A stretch of DNA of 64,000 nt, taken from JAYKJB01 sp035284745 [NCBI: Candidatus Sericytochromatia bacterium]. Lineage in GTDB: Bacteria; Cyanobacteriota; Sericytochromatia; S15B-MN24. Where the stretch lies: NCBI GenBank assembly GCA_035284745.1, contig JAYKIL010000034.1, positions 73,017 through 137,016 of the forward strand, read 5' to 3'. The translations under genes and the position numbers were made by a program. The notes below the pieces were generated by a model. It ran no database searches and was not told where the DNA came from. It saw only the letters and a list, made by a program, of their open reading frames with translations. Shown piece after piece: positions 43,064 through 51,398 of this stretch; the first letter of the stretch is position 1; every line of letters begins with the position of its first letter.

Positions 43064-44500
43064 TTACCCTACACTGTTCTCAAGTTTAAGACCGAGTAGT
43101 TTCGTCGCCTCTACGGCAAACTCCATCGGTAGTTGGGTGAATACGTCTTTGCAGAAGCCATTGATGATCATGGCAATGGCTTCCTCAGCGCCTATCCCTC
43201 GCTGGGCAAAGTAAAACATTTGGTCTGCCCCAATCTTTGAGGTGGTTGCTTCGTGCTCAACTTTCGCGCTGTCGTTTTGCACCCTGATGTAGGGGACCGT
43301 ATCAGCCGCGCACGATTGGCCGATGAGCATTGAGTCACACTGTGAGTAGTTACGTGCCTGACGCGCTTTAGGGCCTACTTGAACCAGACCTCGGTACGTA
43401 TTCTTTGAGCGACCCGCCGAAATTCCCTTGCTAATGATGGTCGAGCGCGTGCGAGGGCCAATGTGAATCATCTTTGTGCCCGTATCCGCTTGTTGACAAT
43501 TGTTTGTGAGGGCAACGGAGTAGAATTCTCCCACGGACTCTTCTCCAAGAAGTATGCAACTCGGGTACTTCCAGGTGATGGCAGAGCCTGTCTCGACCTG
43601 AGTCCACGAAATTTTGGACCGCTTGCCTTTGCACAGCCCCCTCTTTGTTACGAAGTTGTAGATCCCGCCTACGCCATTCTCGTCGCCCGCGTACCAGTTT
43701 TGCACCGTGGAGTATTTGATATCCGCGTCATCCAATGCCACGAGTTCGACCACGGCTGCGTGCAGTTGATTGGTGTCAAATTTGGGTGCTGTGCAGCCTT
43801 CCAAGTAGCTCACCTTCGCACCGTCTTCGCACACGATCAACGTGCGTTCAAACTGTCCCGATTCTTCGGTATTGATGCGGAAATAAGTGGAAAGTTCCAT
43901 CGGACACGTCACTCCCCGAGGAACGAAGCAGAACGATCCGTCAGAAAAGACGGCAGAATTCAAAGCCGCGAAGTAGTTGTCGGTGTAGGGGACAACACTG
44001 CCCAGGTATTTTTTTACAAGTTCGGGGTAGTCGCGAACAGCTTCCGAAAAAGAGCAGAAAATAACCCCGGCCGCTTTGAGCTTTTCTTTGAAAGTGGTTG
44101 TGACTGACACGCTGTCAAACACCACGTCGACTGCGACATTGGCCAGCATTTTTTGCTCGTGAAGGGGGATTCCTAGCTTTTCAAAGGTTCGGATCAGCTC
44201 CGGATCAACCTCGTCGATACTCTCCAATTTCTTTTTCTGCTTGGGCGCTGAATAGTACACGATATCTTGATAGTCGATGGGCGGGTACGTGGCGTGTGCC
44301 CAATGCGGCTCTGTCATCGTGAGCCAATGGCGATAGGCTCGCAACCGAAAGTCAAGAAGCCAATCCGGCTCCCCCTTTTTGGCCGAAATCATTCGCACGA
44401 CGTCTTCGTTCAGACCCTTCGGTAACATTTCAGCTTCAATCGGAGTCACGAAGCCCGCTTCGTAGGGGCGATTGATCACCTTTTCGACTTGAATGCTCAT
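43064..44500 (-). CDS. sufB: SufB scaffold subunit
   Basis: Main scaffold subunit of SufBC2D. 478 residues, family length. Diagnostic segments are [16 protein letters not shown] (about 43-58), [25 protein letters not shown], the [11 protein letters not shown] cysteine site (about 250), and [14 protein letters not shown] with the conserved Cys near residue 400. [15 protein letters not shown] follows. It is the first gene of the leftward suf operon. Its start lies 232 bp from the divergent Rrf2 regulator gene. Confidence 0.97.
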   Translation of the reverse strand: MSIQVEKVINRPYEAGFVTPIEAEMLPKGLNEDVVRMISAKKGEPDWLLDFRLRAYRHWLTMTEPHWAHATYPPIDYQDIVYYSAPKQKKKLESIDEVDPELIRTFEKLGIPLHEQKMLANVAVDVVFDSVSVTTTFKEKLKAAGVIFCSFSEAVRDYPELVKKYLGSVVPYTDNYFAALNSAVFSDGSFCFVPRGVTCPMELSTYFRINTEESGQFERTLIVCEDGAKVSYLEGCTAPKFDTNQLHAAVVELVALDDADIKYSTVQNWYAGDENGVGGIYNFVTKRGLCKGKRSKISWTQVETGSAITWKYPSCILLGEESVGEFYSVALTNNCQQADTGTKMIHIGPRTRSTIISKGISAGRSKNTYRGLVQVGPKARQARNYSQCDSMLIGQSCAADTVPYIRVQNDSAKVEHEATTSKIGADQMFYFAQRGIGAEEAIAMIINGFCKDVFTQLPMEFAVEATKLLGLKLENSVG

Positions 44501-44550
44501 ATCGTAACCTCAATACCACCATAGCATAAATTGGATAATTCAGGTCTAGT

Positions 44551-44579
44551 TTGTCAAGCCAAGGTGTTTCGAGTAATAT
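44551..44579 (+). promoter_or_regulatory. Candidate promoter of the Rrf2 regulator gene in the suf divergent region
   Basis: TTGTCA (44551-44556) and TAATAT (44574-44579) with a 17-bp spacer point rightward to the Rrf2 gene. The opposite strand of the same bases reads TTGACA (44557-44552), a perfect -35 pointing toward sufB, but I find no good -10 at standard spacing for it. Two direct copies of TGGATAA (44532-44538, 44579-44585) flank the site and could be regulator half-sites. Confidence 0.45.
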
Positions 44580-44732
44580 GGATAAAGTAGTGGAGCAGAA
44601 TAGCCAGCTTCGATCAGGAGCGATGAGTGTGATATCCGCTATTACGCACAGATCTCTTGGCGATGCTGTGTCGTCCCGAGAAATTCTGGGTGATGTCTGG
44701 CGAGGGCCGATTTTGAGGATCACCTGTAACCC

Positions 44733-45257
44733 ATGATCACCAGAGCGACAGAATACGCGTGCCTTGCCATGCTTTATTTGGCGAAGCAGCCGCCGGGTTC
44801 CCCAGCGAATACGGCGGATGTTGCACAGGTGGAGAGAATTCCGCCCTCCTTTCTGGCCAAGGTGATTAACCAACTTGCGAAAGCGGGTTTGGTCGTTTCT
44901 CGGCGTGGACCGGCGGGTGGATTGGAATTGGCGCGTGACGCTGCTACCATCACCCTTCGACAGGTTGTCGAAGCGATCGAAGGGGAGCTGGCTGTCAACT
45001 TGTGTACCGCATCTCAGGACTACGCGTGCTTTCGATTGGGTTGCTCGTTGAAATCTGCTTTCGCAGATGCTCAGCGGGTTTATCTGGAACGCTTGAATGC
45101 TGTGACCCTGGCAGACTTGGTGCGCGAAGATCGATACGTAGGGGACACCGGTACGGTGCGGCCCGTGGCGCTACTTGTAGATGAGCCCTCACATTCCTCG
45201 AAATCTGAGTTGATGAGACGGAGTGCGCGGGTGATGGAAAAGGAGAGCAGACGATGA
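44733..45257 (+). CDS. Rrf2-family transcription regulator with cysteine cluster (IscR/SufR-like)
   Basis: Winged-helix regulator of 174 residues. N-terminal HTH domain (about 1-85): ITRATEYACLAMLYLAKQ, then ERIPPSFLAKVINQLAKAGLVVSRRGPAGGLELAR, the standard Rrf2 recognition region. Three cysteines (LCTASQDYACFRLGC, about residues 90-103) have spacing x7 and x4, close to the Fe-S ligand triad of IscR (x5, x5). It is therefore probably a cluster-sensing regulator of the divergent suf operon. The C-terminal 30 residues extend beyond the usual family length. It overlaps the A-type carrier gene by 4 bp (ATGA), so regulator and carrier are coupled. Confidence 0.92.
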   Translation: MITRATEYACLAMLYLAKQPPGSPANTADVAQVERIPPSFLAKVINQLAKAGLVVSRRGPAGGLELARDAATITLRQVVEAIEGELAVNLCTASQDYACFRLGCSLKSAFADAQRVYLERLNAVTLADLVREDRYVGDTGTVRPVALLVDEPSHSSKSELMRRSARVMEKESRR

Positions 45258-45613
45258 CAACCGAATCTCGCCCCAATACCAAGTCTCTGGTGACCTTAAC
45301 GCCCCGCGCGGCGGAACACGTCAAGACGCTTTTTGAAAGAAAAGGCCTTCCTGACGCATTTTTGCGTGTGGCGGTCGCCGGAGGGGGCTGTTCAGGGATG
45401 TCTTATAAGTTGGACGTTGCGACGGAACCGGGAGCCACCGATCGGATCATCCCTTCCGAGGGGGGCGTCCGTGTTTTGGTCGATGTGAAGAGCGCGTTGT
45501 ACATCGCGGGTATTGTCATTGACTATGATGACGACCTGATGAACGCGGGCTTCAAGTTCATCAATCCCAACGCGAAGACGAGCTGTGGCTGTGGTGAAAG
45601 CTTTAGCACCTAG
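45254..45613 (+). CDS. A-type iron-sulfur carrier (ErpA/IscA/SufA family)
   Basis: Carrier that inserts Fe-S clusters into apoproteins. 119 residues with the three conserved cysteines: one in [14 protein letters not shown] (about 47), and C-x-C in [10 protein letters not shown] near the C-terminus. [13 protein letters not shown] at the start and [12 protein letters not shown] near the end are family signatures. The start overlaps the Rrf2 regulator. The last 29 bp overlap the MsrB gene. Position beside the suf regulator makes a Suf role likely; I do not choose between ErpA and SufA names. Confidence 0.95.
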   Translation: MTTESRPNTKSLVTLTPRAAEHVKTLFERKGLPDAFLRVAVAGGGCSGMSYKLDVATEPGATDRIIPSEGGVRVLVDVKSALYIAGIVIDYDDDLMNAGFKFINPNAKTSCGCGESFST

Positions 45614-46112
45614 GGGGTTGCCCCTGTTTTTGGGGATCGCTCTGCTTTTGGGGTGTGGCGGAGCGGATGCTGCAGATTCCTCCGACCTGGGGAAGACCGC
45701 CATGGCCTCCCGGGTGCACCGTACGGATGCAGAATGGCGGCAACGTCTTTCGCCCGAGGCCTACTCGGTTTTGCGTCAAAAAGCGACTGAAAGGCCCTTT
45801 ACCGGGGCTTACCACAAAGAGGAGGCCCCCGGAACTTATCATTGTGCGGGGTGTGATCTTCCCCTGTTTGAGTCTCGTGCGAAGTTCGACTCAGGAACAG
45901 GGTGGCCCAGCTTTTGGGAGCCTCACTCAGCCAGTCATGTCCGTGAAGAAGAAGACAAAAGTTTGTGGATGATTCGCGTCGAGGTCTTGTGTGCTGCCTG
46001 TGACGGCCACCTCGGGCACGTGTTTACAGACGGCCCGGCTCCCACGGGAAAGCGTTACTGTATCAATTCTGCCGCCCTTTTATTCCGACATGCCTTGACA
46101 AAATCCCCTTGA
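45585..46112 (+). CDS. msrB: Lipoprotein methionine-R-sulfoxide reductase MsrB
   Basis: Repairs oxidised methionine (R form). 175 residues: lipoprotein signal with lipobox LLGC (Cys24), then a full MsrB domain. Zinc cysteines are C87/C90 (CAGC) and C136/C139 (CAAC). [13 protein letters not shown] and the catalytic Cys159 in [11 protein letters not shown] are intact. GTG 45585 is the start and overlaps the A-type carrier gene by 29 bp; nearby GTG codons 45591 and 45594 are alternatives. The lipid anchor places it outside the cytoplasm, so it needs an envelope electron donor. A matching membrane-anchored MsrA lies at 48.96-49.7 kb. Confidence 0.92.
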   Translation: MAVVKALAPRGLPLFLGIALLLGCGGADAADSSDLGKTAMASRVHRTDAEWRQRLSPEAYSVLRQKATERPFTGAYHKEEAPGTYHCAGCDLPLFESRAKFDSGTGWPSFWEPHSASHVREEEDKSLWMIRVEVLCAACDGHLGHVFTDGPAPTGKRYCINSAALLFRHALTKSP

Positions 46113-46131
46113 AGGTCAGGCTTCGCGGCAC

Positions 46132-46995
46132 TCAACTCGCCTCGCCGATCTTTGAGCGCTCTGGACCCGTTTGCCATTCGATGGTCATCTCACTTAACGG
46201 GCAGCCTGCGCGGTAAGCGAGCCGAACCCATATGACCTGTCCCTTGAACACGGGGCGAGCGGGGAGTGGAAACTGCAACTGGAACAGGTACCAATCGTTG
46301 TCGGGATGTTCGAATTCTTCAGTCAGGACCGCTTTGGAAATGAGACTAATTCCATTGGCAGTTCCGTCACGTTCAGCAAGCAACGGCACGCATATATCGA
46401 CGCCCGTCTCGGGCTGTCCCATATAGCAGACCCAGTAGGTGACGGGTTCTGACACTGCGGCAATTCGCTGATCTTCTAGATGCGGATGAGATGAACGTAT
46501 GATGGGAATTTCGAATCCCTCATAGTGGTAATCCATTTCAACGAGCTGCAGGGCGTTCACGACCGCATACGGGATGGTCCTTAAATTTGTTTGACCGAGG
46601 CGACTCAGCACGGCCCGCATCACCGGCACTTGTTGCTCGTTTACCAAGCCCACGTGTAGCATCTCGCAAATCACCAAGTGGGGCTGCTCTGGTGGAGAAA
46701 AATTTTCCGCGTTCGCGGTAATCACTTCGACGATGTCGTTCAAACCATTCAGCGTCATTACACGGCGAGCCACCTCAGCCATTTCCACGTCCCGTTCAAC
46801 AGCATAAACTTTTCGGGCTCCAGCCCGGGCCGCGATGGCGGACAAAACACCACTCCCGGCGCCTATCTCCAACACGACACAGCCTGGGATCATTTGCTTG
46901 GTAATCGCAAATCTGAACGATTTCATGCGCCTTTCGTTGATGAGCATCATGTGGTGATAAGGCTGCGGGATGCGCCAACCCTCTGGAAACGTCAC
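46132..46995 (-). CDS. PRMT-like SAM-dependent methyltransferase
   Basis: Methyltransferase of 287 residues resembling protein arginine methyltransferases. SAM-binding motif I VLEIGAGSGVLSAIAARAGA (about 41-60) is followed by KVYAVERD (motif post-I). The double-E loop is partly conserved as ICEMLHVGLVNEQQ (about 109-122). The N-terminus WRIPQPYHHMMLINERRMKSF aligns with the PRMT YFxxYxxxxxHxxML region. The C-terminal half is a beta barrel. Bacterial members are uncommon and their substrates are not established. It overlaps the upstream Sel1-like gene by 4 bp (ATGA), so the exported protein and the methyltransferase are co-translated. Confidence 0.75.
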   Translation of the reverse strand: MTFPEGWRIPQPYHHMMLINERRMKSFRFAITKQMIPGCVVLEIGAGSGVLSAIAARAGARKVYAVERDVEMAEVARRVMTLNGLNDIVEVITANAENFSPPEQPHLVICEMLHVGLVNEQQVPVMRAVLSRLGQTNLRTIPYAVVNALQLVEMDYHYEGFEIPIIRSSHPHLEDQRIAAVSEPVTYWVCYMGQPETGVDICVPLLAERDGTANGISLISKAVLTEEFEHPDNDWYLFQLQFPLPARPVFKGQVIWVRLAYRAGCPLSEMTIEWQTGPERSKIGEAS

Positions 46996-47948
46996 GGAAG
47001 CATCTCCCCGCTTGGAGAGGGGTTTTCAAAAGTCATTTTTTCCCTCCATTTTTGAATCATCGCTTGGGTTTGCTCGACCGCGTCTGTCGGGAGGCTTTTG
47101 GCGTCGGGGTAGTATTTTTGAGCGCTCGCAGGGGTTTGGTTGTACGCGAGACACCAATAGGCGAAAGCCAACACGCGGTACGCGGGAGAATGGGGGTGCA
47201 TGGGCAGAGTTTCGGCCAAGTTCCTCATTGCGAGGCGATCGCCCTGGGCCGCGGCGCGAAAGTACCAGGTGATGGACTCTTCTTGCATATCGCGATGGAG
47301 TGCGTTGCCAACGGTATGTCCCCAGGCGTTCTGGGCCCATCGTTTGCCGGCCCTGGCTTGCTGTTCCAAATTCCTTGACTCTTTGGACGGTGTGACAATG
47401 GCTTGAGCGTCAGAGGGAGTGGGATGGCGGGTGGGCGGTTGATGATGCATCCCAAGTGACATTTTCCAGATATTCCTGGCTTGAGAGAGCGCCAAGCCTT
47501 GGGCGAGGGGCGCGAGCTTTTGGTGATAGGTCTCCCATTTTGCTTGTGCGGCTGGGTGTCCAGAAATGTGCGCCCGAGCCAACCACCGGAGGCCAGCCAG
47601 TCGGGTGCTCAAGTTGGGAGCTCTCGACGCAAAAAAATCCCCCAAAATAAACTGGGCCTCTCGATGCCCACGGAGGGCTTCGAAGGTCAGTAACTTGACG
47701 GCGAGTTCGGTCCCGTCTGGGGCAGAGGACTTCGCCAACAGCTGCTTGGCGATCGCTAGACGCCTTTCCGGTGGGCCGGCAAAGGGTGTCATCGCCATCG
47801 CATCGCGTGGGTGTTTCTGGCTTCGATGCAGCGTTTTCGCGTGGGCGGGCACATCGCAAAGAGCGGCAATGCAAAGGGCGGTGAGTCCAAATGATGTGAG
47901 ACGTTCCCGAAACACCATAGATTTACGAGTCTCGTTCGGATTTTTCAT
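46992..47948 (-). CDS. Exported Sel1-like repeat protein
   Basis: Protein of up to 318 residues with a signal peptide (LTSFGLTALCIAALCDVPAHA, about 17-37). An ATG ten codons in (47918) is an equally possible start. Two or more Sel1/TPR-like helical repeats are visible: AVKLLTFEALRGHREAQFILGDFFA, GLRWLARAHISGHPAAQAKW, and the clear SITWYFRAAAQGDRLAMRNLAE. Such repeats usually form protein-binding solenoids. It stands first in a two-gene unit with the PRMT-like methyltransferase, divergent from FNR. Function unknown. Confidence 0.7.
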   Translation of the reverse strand: MKNPNETRKSMVFRERLTSFGLTALCIAALCDVPAHAKTLHRSQKHPRDAMAMTPFAGPPERRLAIAKQLLAKSSAPDGTELAVKLLTFEALRGHREAQFILGDFFASRAPNLSTRLAGLRWLARAHISGHPAAQAKWETYHQKLAPLAQGLALSQARNIWKMSLGMHHQPPTRHPTPSDAQAIVTPSKESRNLEQQARAGKRWAQNAWGHTVGNALHRDMQEESITWYFRAAAQGDRLAMRNLAETLPMHPHSPAYRVLAFAYWCLAYNQTPASAQKYYPDAKSLPTDAVEQTQAMIQKWREKMTFENPSPSGEMLP

Positions 47949-48071
47949 CCGGAAAGCATGCCATGGTGCTCATCTGGAGGATGGCGCGTCAAGCGGGAGC
48001 TGTGCTGAAAACCTTGGGCGTTGGTGACTGTGTTATCCTGAGCGAGTTATTCGCGGAAAGGAAACCCTGGA

Positions 48072-48938
48072 ATGACTGCAACCGGCATCGAAATTCCCCT
48101 GAACCTGGTCAAACCGAGCGCACCCTATGAAGCAACGGTCATCGAGAATCGCTGCTTGACCCCTGGGAGCTCAGAGGATGTTCGTCACATTGTTTTGAGC
48201 CTGGGCGAGAGTGGTTTGCGTTACCTGGAAGGACAGTCTGTGGGCGTGATCCCGCCAGGGCTAGATGAGGCCGGGAAGCCGTTGCGCTTGCGTTTATATT
48301 CCGTGGCGTCTGCACGCGGTGGCGATGATGATACCGGGACCACCGTGAGTTTGTGCGTGAAACGAACCATCTACGAGAATGAACGAGGGGAGATTGTTCG
48401 CGGGGTGTGCTCAAACTATCTCAATGACAGGGTGGCAGGTGATCGTGTGAAAATTTGCGGCCCGATTGGGAAACATTTTTTGTTGCCGCCCGACCCTGAA
48501 CAGCCCATCGTGATGTTTGCCACTGGAACAGGCATCGCGCCGTTTCGTGCTTTTTTGAGGCAACGGTCAATTTTGAAGCATCGGGGAGCGGCCATCTTGA
48601 TATTTGGTGTGCGAACCTCGAACGAGTTGCTGTATCTCGAAGAACTTCAGGCGTTGCTGAAGGAACCGGGCGATCGCCTCGCGCTGGCGATATCGCGAGA
48701 ACAGAAAAACGCCGAAGGCGGGCGGATGTACGTCGGCGACCGTCTTCACGACCTAGGGGATGATGTTCTTCGGCTGCTTTCCGGGGGGGCCTTCACCATT
48801 TACCAATGTGGCTTGAAGGGGATGGAGGCTGGTGTGGAGGCCGCTTTTTCCCGTCTTCTGAGTCAGGAAGGCCTCGACTTTTCGGCTTTGAAGCCGGAAT
48901 GGGTGCGCGCGAAACGCTGGCTGGTCGATACCTATTGA
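48072..48938 (+). CDS. Plant/cyanobacterial-type ferredoxin-NADP reductase
   Basis: Transfers electrons between ferredoxin or flavodoxin and NADP(H). 288 residues: FAD domain (about 15-145) with LRLRLYSVAS and VCSNYLND, NADP domain (about 150-288) with ATGTGIAPFRAFL and YQCGLKGMEAGVEAAF. The C-terminus WLVDTY aligns with the aromatic end that stacks on FAD in plant-type enzymes. No phycobilisome-linker N-terminal extension is present. It stands alone between divergent and convergent neighbours. This subtype is typical of plastids and Cyanobacteria and also occurs in some other bacteria, where it may supply reductant to Fe-S or biosynthetic enzymes. Confidence 0.93.
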   Translation: MTATGIEIPLNLVKPSAPYEATVIENRCLTPGSSEDVRHIVLSLGESGLRYLEGQSVGVIPPGLDEAGKPLRLRLYSVASARGGDDDTGTTVSLCVKRTIYENERGEIVRGVCSNYLNDRVAGDRVKICGPIGKHFLLPPDPEQPIVMFATGTGIAPFRAFLRQRSILKHRGAAILIFGVRTSNELLYLEELQALLKEPGDRLALAISREQKNAEGGRMYVGDRLHDLGDDVLRLLSGGAFTIYQCGLKGMEAGVEAAFSRLLSQEGLDFSALKPEWVRAKRWLVDTY

Positions 48939-48961
48939 ACGAGCGAAACCAAAGAAACGTT

Positions 48962-49735
48962 CTAATTCTTTGAAGCGCCTTTAAGCTTGTTGCCATATTT
49001 CGCGCGTACCTTCGTCACTTTGGGGGCGACGACGCTCTGACAATAGGGAATGTTTGGGTTTCGGGCGAAAAAGTTCTGGTGCTCAGACTCCGCCACCCAA
49101 AAGCGTTCCAGCGATACAATCTCGGTGACAATGGGACGTTCCCAATCAGGGGCGATGGCCCGAATGTGGCGGTGGGCCCGTTCTTTTTCCTCTTCGGTTT
49201 GGACGAGAATGATGGAACGGTATTGTGAGCCGTGGTCGGGTCCTTGCGCATCCTTGGTCGTGGGGTCGTGAATCGCGAAGAAGATATCAAGTAACTCTCG
49301 ATATGCTACGACCGTCCGGTCATACGGGACGCGAACGACCTCGGCGTGACCGGTGTGCCCGCTTGAGACTTGTGCGTAGGTCGGATTTTCAATACGCCCC
49401 CCCGCGTAGCCTGATTCCACGTCACCCACGCCCCCAAATTGTTCGAAAGCGGCCTCCAAGCACCAGAAACATCCACCCCCAAAGTGAGCGAAGGCCAGGT
49501 TTTTGTCAGGAATTCGGATGGCGGCCGATAATTGGGCAAGGGGCGGATTTGTTTCTTTTCGCGTGAGTTGTGTCAAACTCATCCACGCTCCCAACACCAG
49601 CAGCAGCAGTAGAGCCGCGCGAATGGTCAGGGCGGTTCGCGGTACGTCGCTTTTTTGGTCCTCCCAGGTATTAGCGGAGGAACGCCAATTCGGTGTCCGT
49701 GTAGCCAGAGTCCGTCGCTCCTTGCGCCTTCGCAT
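48962..49735 (-). CDS. msrA: Membrane-anchored methionine-S-sulfoxide reductase MsrA
   Basis: Repairs oxidised methionine (S form). 257 residues. A basic N-terminus and one TM helix (about 36-54) precede the MsrA domain (about 80-245), with the catalytic Cys89 in GGGCFWCLEAAF, then YAGG, GHTGHAEVV and the resolving-Cys region IPYCQSVV. ATG 49735 has GGAG nine bases upstream and overlaps the phosphatase gene by 65 bp. A GGGAGG just after that gene's stop has no start codon behind it before the helix, so 49735 is kept. With the lipoprotein MsrB at 45.6 kb it forms a matched envelope repair pair. Confidence 0.92.
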   Translation of the reverse strand: MRRRKERRTLATRTPNWRSSANTWEDQKSDVPRTALTIRAALLLLLVLGAWMSLTQLTRKETNPPLAQLSAAIRIPDKNLAFAHFGGGCFWCLEAAFEQFGGVGDVESGYAGGRIENPTYAQVSSGHTGHAEVVRVPYDRTVVAYRELLDIFFAIHDPTTKDAQGPDHGSQYRSIILVQTEEEKERAHRHIRAIAPDWERPIVTEIVSLERFWVAESEHQNFFARNPNIPYCQSVVAPKVTKVRAKYGNKLKGASKN

Positions 49736-50378
49736 AGCGTTTCACTCCAAAAGACAATCCGAGGAAGAAGGTGCGAAAACCCTTCTCTTTCATTTCCTCA
49801 TAGGCCTGCTCAAACGTCCACTTATCTCGCGCAATTCGATAGATGCCAACCATGGCCCCGGTTCTGTCTCTCCCGTGTTGGCAGTGCACGAATACGGGGC
49901 CCTCCTGATCGTTCAAGGTGAGCTTCAGCCAAGAGTCAACCTGTTCTTGCTTGGGGGGCAATATCCAGCTCATCGGGATATGTGTGAATTTCATTCCCAA
50001 GCGTTCAACGAGTTCTTTTTCGTGGCTCGCCTGCTTTTTGTTGAAATGCAAGTAGACGACGTGCCTGATGCCCAGGTCCCGCAGTTGCGCTAATCCTTGA
50101 TCCGTTGGTTGCTGTCCTCGATAGAGTTGGTTGTCCACTTTAAAAAAGTGCCCGAGGTCCTCGCGCCGGCGTGTCGGTTCCCAACCTGGCTCATCGGCCT
50201 GACGCGCCTCAAGTGCACGCGCCTGTTGAGCAATCGGAGGGCTGGCTGCCCGCGTCAACGCGGTTTTGGGGGCGCCCGGCGCGGTCATTTTTCCGCATCC
50301 GGTCACAAGGACAAAACAGCCTGCGCTCAGCGCACACAGCATCAGGTGACTCTTGGCCCGGTCTTTCTTTTGCTTCAT
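49671..50378 (-). CDS. Lipoprotein dual-specificity/tyrosine-phosphatase-like protein
   Basis: Protein of about 235 residues from ATG 50378 (GTG 50396 is possible). The lipoprotein signal MLCALSAGCFVLVTGC has its lipobox Cys at about 28. The phosphatase domain (about 75-225) has the P-loop HCQHGRDRTG (Cys166, Arg172), and an upstream LYRGQQPTDQGLAQLRDLGIRHVVYL typical of the bacterial DSP/Siw14-like branch. The likely general acid lies in the HIPMSWILPP loop, where the usual Asp is not obvious. It overlaps msrA by 65 bp. Its exported location means it acts on envelope phosphoesters or secreted phosphoproteins; substrate unknown. Confidence 0.83.
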   Translation of the reverse strand: MKQKKDRAKSHLMLCALSAGCFVLVTGCGKMTAPGAPKTALTRAASPPIAQQARALEARQADEPGWEPTRRREDLGHFFKVDNQLYRGQQPTDQGLAQLRDLGIRHVVYLHFNKKQASHEKELVERLGMKFTHIPMSWILPPKQEQVDSWLKLTLNDQEGPVFVHCQHGRDRTGAMVGIYRIARDKWTFEQAYEEMKEKGFRTFFLGLSFGVKRYAKAQGATDSGYTDTELAFLR

Positions 50379-50505
50379 CGGATTTTTGCCTCTCACCGTT
50401 GGGGGTGCAGTCCTTGTCGATGTCTTGCCGGCATCCCTGACGTATTTTTGGTCTAAAAATGGTAAAATTGAGGTTAATAATTTATTGCTGGATGTGATCG
50501 CCCTC

Positions 50506-50534
50506 TTTACAGTCTGCAGCCGATCCGTTATTCT
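50506..50534 (+). promoter_or_regulatory. Promoter of tRNA-Leu
   Basis: TTTACA (50506-50511) and TATTCT (50529-50534) are separated by exactly 17 bp and lie 12 bp before the tRNA 5' end. That is the expected place for a sigma-70-type promoter of a stable RNA. Confidence 0.65.
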
Positions 50535-50546
50535 CTGTTACTCTGA

Positions 50547-50627
50547 GCGCAGGTGGCGGAATGGCAGACGCACCAGTTTCAGGTACTGGCGCCGCGAGGC
50601 GTGTGGGTTCAAGTCCCACTCTGCGCA
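50547..50627 (+). tRNA. tRNA-Leu (anticodon CAG)
   Basis: Class II tRNA of 81 nt. The acceptor stem GCGCAGG (50547-50553) pairs with TCTGCGC (50620-50626), with discriminator A at 50627. The anticodon stem CCAGT/ACTGG surrounds the loop TTCAGGT with anticodon CAG. A long variable arm (CGCC...GGCG) and a T arm GTGGG-TTCAAGT-CCCAC are present. The 3' CCA is not encoded (CTT follows). It reads CUG leucine codons. It has its own promoter and terminator and stands between the phosphatase and PPC genes. Confidence 0.96.
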
Positions 50628-50635
50628 CTTCACAG

Positions 50636-50667
50636 TCGGTCCCTTCCGGGGGCCGATTTGTTTTTTT
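50636..50667 (+). terminator. Terminator of tRNA-Leu
   Basis: 8-bp G/C-rich stem (50636-50643 with 50649-50656, one G-U pair), followed by ATTTG and seven T (to 50667). It starts 9 bp after the tRNA and its T run touches the stop codon of the convergent PPC-domain gene. Confidence 0.85.
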
Positions 50668-51214
50668 AGTGGGCGCTGGGGGCCGAAGGACTGATCTGCA
50701 GTTCCTTGAATCCGGTGCGCGGATCAACGATGCGCAGGAAGCTTACCTGGGGAAGAAGGCCTATCACCACCTCTGCGGTGGTGAAAACCCGTGATCCCTC
50801 CAGCAAATGCCCTCCGGTGGTTGCGCCCTGGCCGTTACTCAGAGAGATATGCAGATGCGAGCCGTCGGCACCGAGCGTGCCCACCAAAGAAACGATCTCG
50901 AGGGGGCCCTCGAGCCACGTTCCCTCGTTTTCTCCCGCCTGTCGCAGGTGAGCCCGCTGCAGACTGCCAACACACGTGATCATGGTGGCCGCTGAGACGT
51001 GATGGTTTTTCAATCTGCCCGAGATTGAAGTCTTCACGTCATCGCCGGGAAGTAACCGGAAGGCAAGCACGCGGAGGGATGATTCACCTTCAGGGCCTGA
51101 ACTGGGAAGGGCGAGCGTGTCTTTGTTGGGGCCGGTCAGTGCCACGAGGCCTGCAAACAGGACGCAACCCGTGGCGGCGGTTGCAAGGCGTGAAAATTGC
51201 TGGAGTTGGCGCAT
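50666..51214 (-). CDS. Exported PPC (DUF296) domain protein
   Basis: 182 residues from ATG 51214, which has GGGAG six bases upstream. The N-terminus (MRQLQQFSRLATAATGCVLFAGLVALTG) is a signal peptide or anchor. The rest is a single PPC/DUF296 domain (about 48-175): LAFRLLPGDDVKTSI, AATMITCVGSLQRAHLRQAG, LEIVSLVGTLGADGSHLHISL and TTGGHLLEGSRVFTTAEVVI. The last two carry the conserved histidines of bacterial members. In plants the domain sits beside AT-hooks; in bacteria it forms lone trimers of unknown function and is usually cytoplasmic. An exported copy is unusual. The longer frame upstream overlaps the rpiB region and is rejected. Confidence 0.82.
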   Translation of the reverse strand: MRQLQQFSRLATAATGCVLFAGLVALTGPNKDTLALPSSGPEGESSLRVLAFRLLPGDDVKTSISGRLKNHHVSAATMITCVGSLQRAHLRQAGENEGTWLEGPLEIVSLVGTLGADGSHLHISLSNGQGATTGGHLLEGSRVFTTAEVVIGLLPQVSFLRIVDPRTGFKELQISPSAPSAH

Positions 51215-51398
51215 TCGGAACTCCCTTTTTGAAAGCGACGAGGCGCTGGGGTGAACATTTAATTTGATGGGGGCTCGCTGGGTCAAGTGTTCGCCCCCAT
51301 TCGCAGGCCAGTTTGGTGGCGAATCTAGCCAGGTTTTCGTTGTGACAGCTATGATGACAGTTGGTTTGAACGTGTGTGTTTGGAGTGCGACAAAGGTT

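Noticed and set aside
44529-44557. Complete sigma-70 promoter toward sufB
   Set aside because: TTGACA is perfect but no acceptable -10 box lies at 16-18 bp; only a TATGCT at 23 bp spacing.
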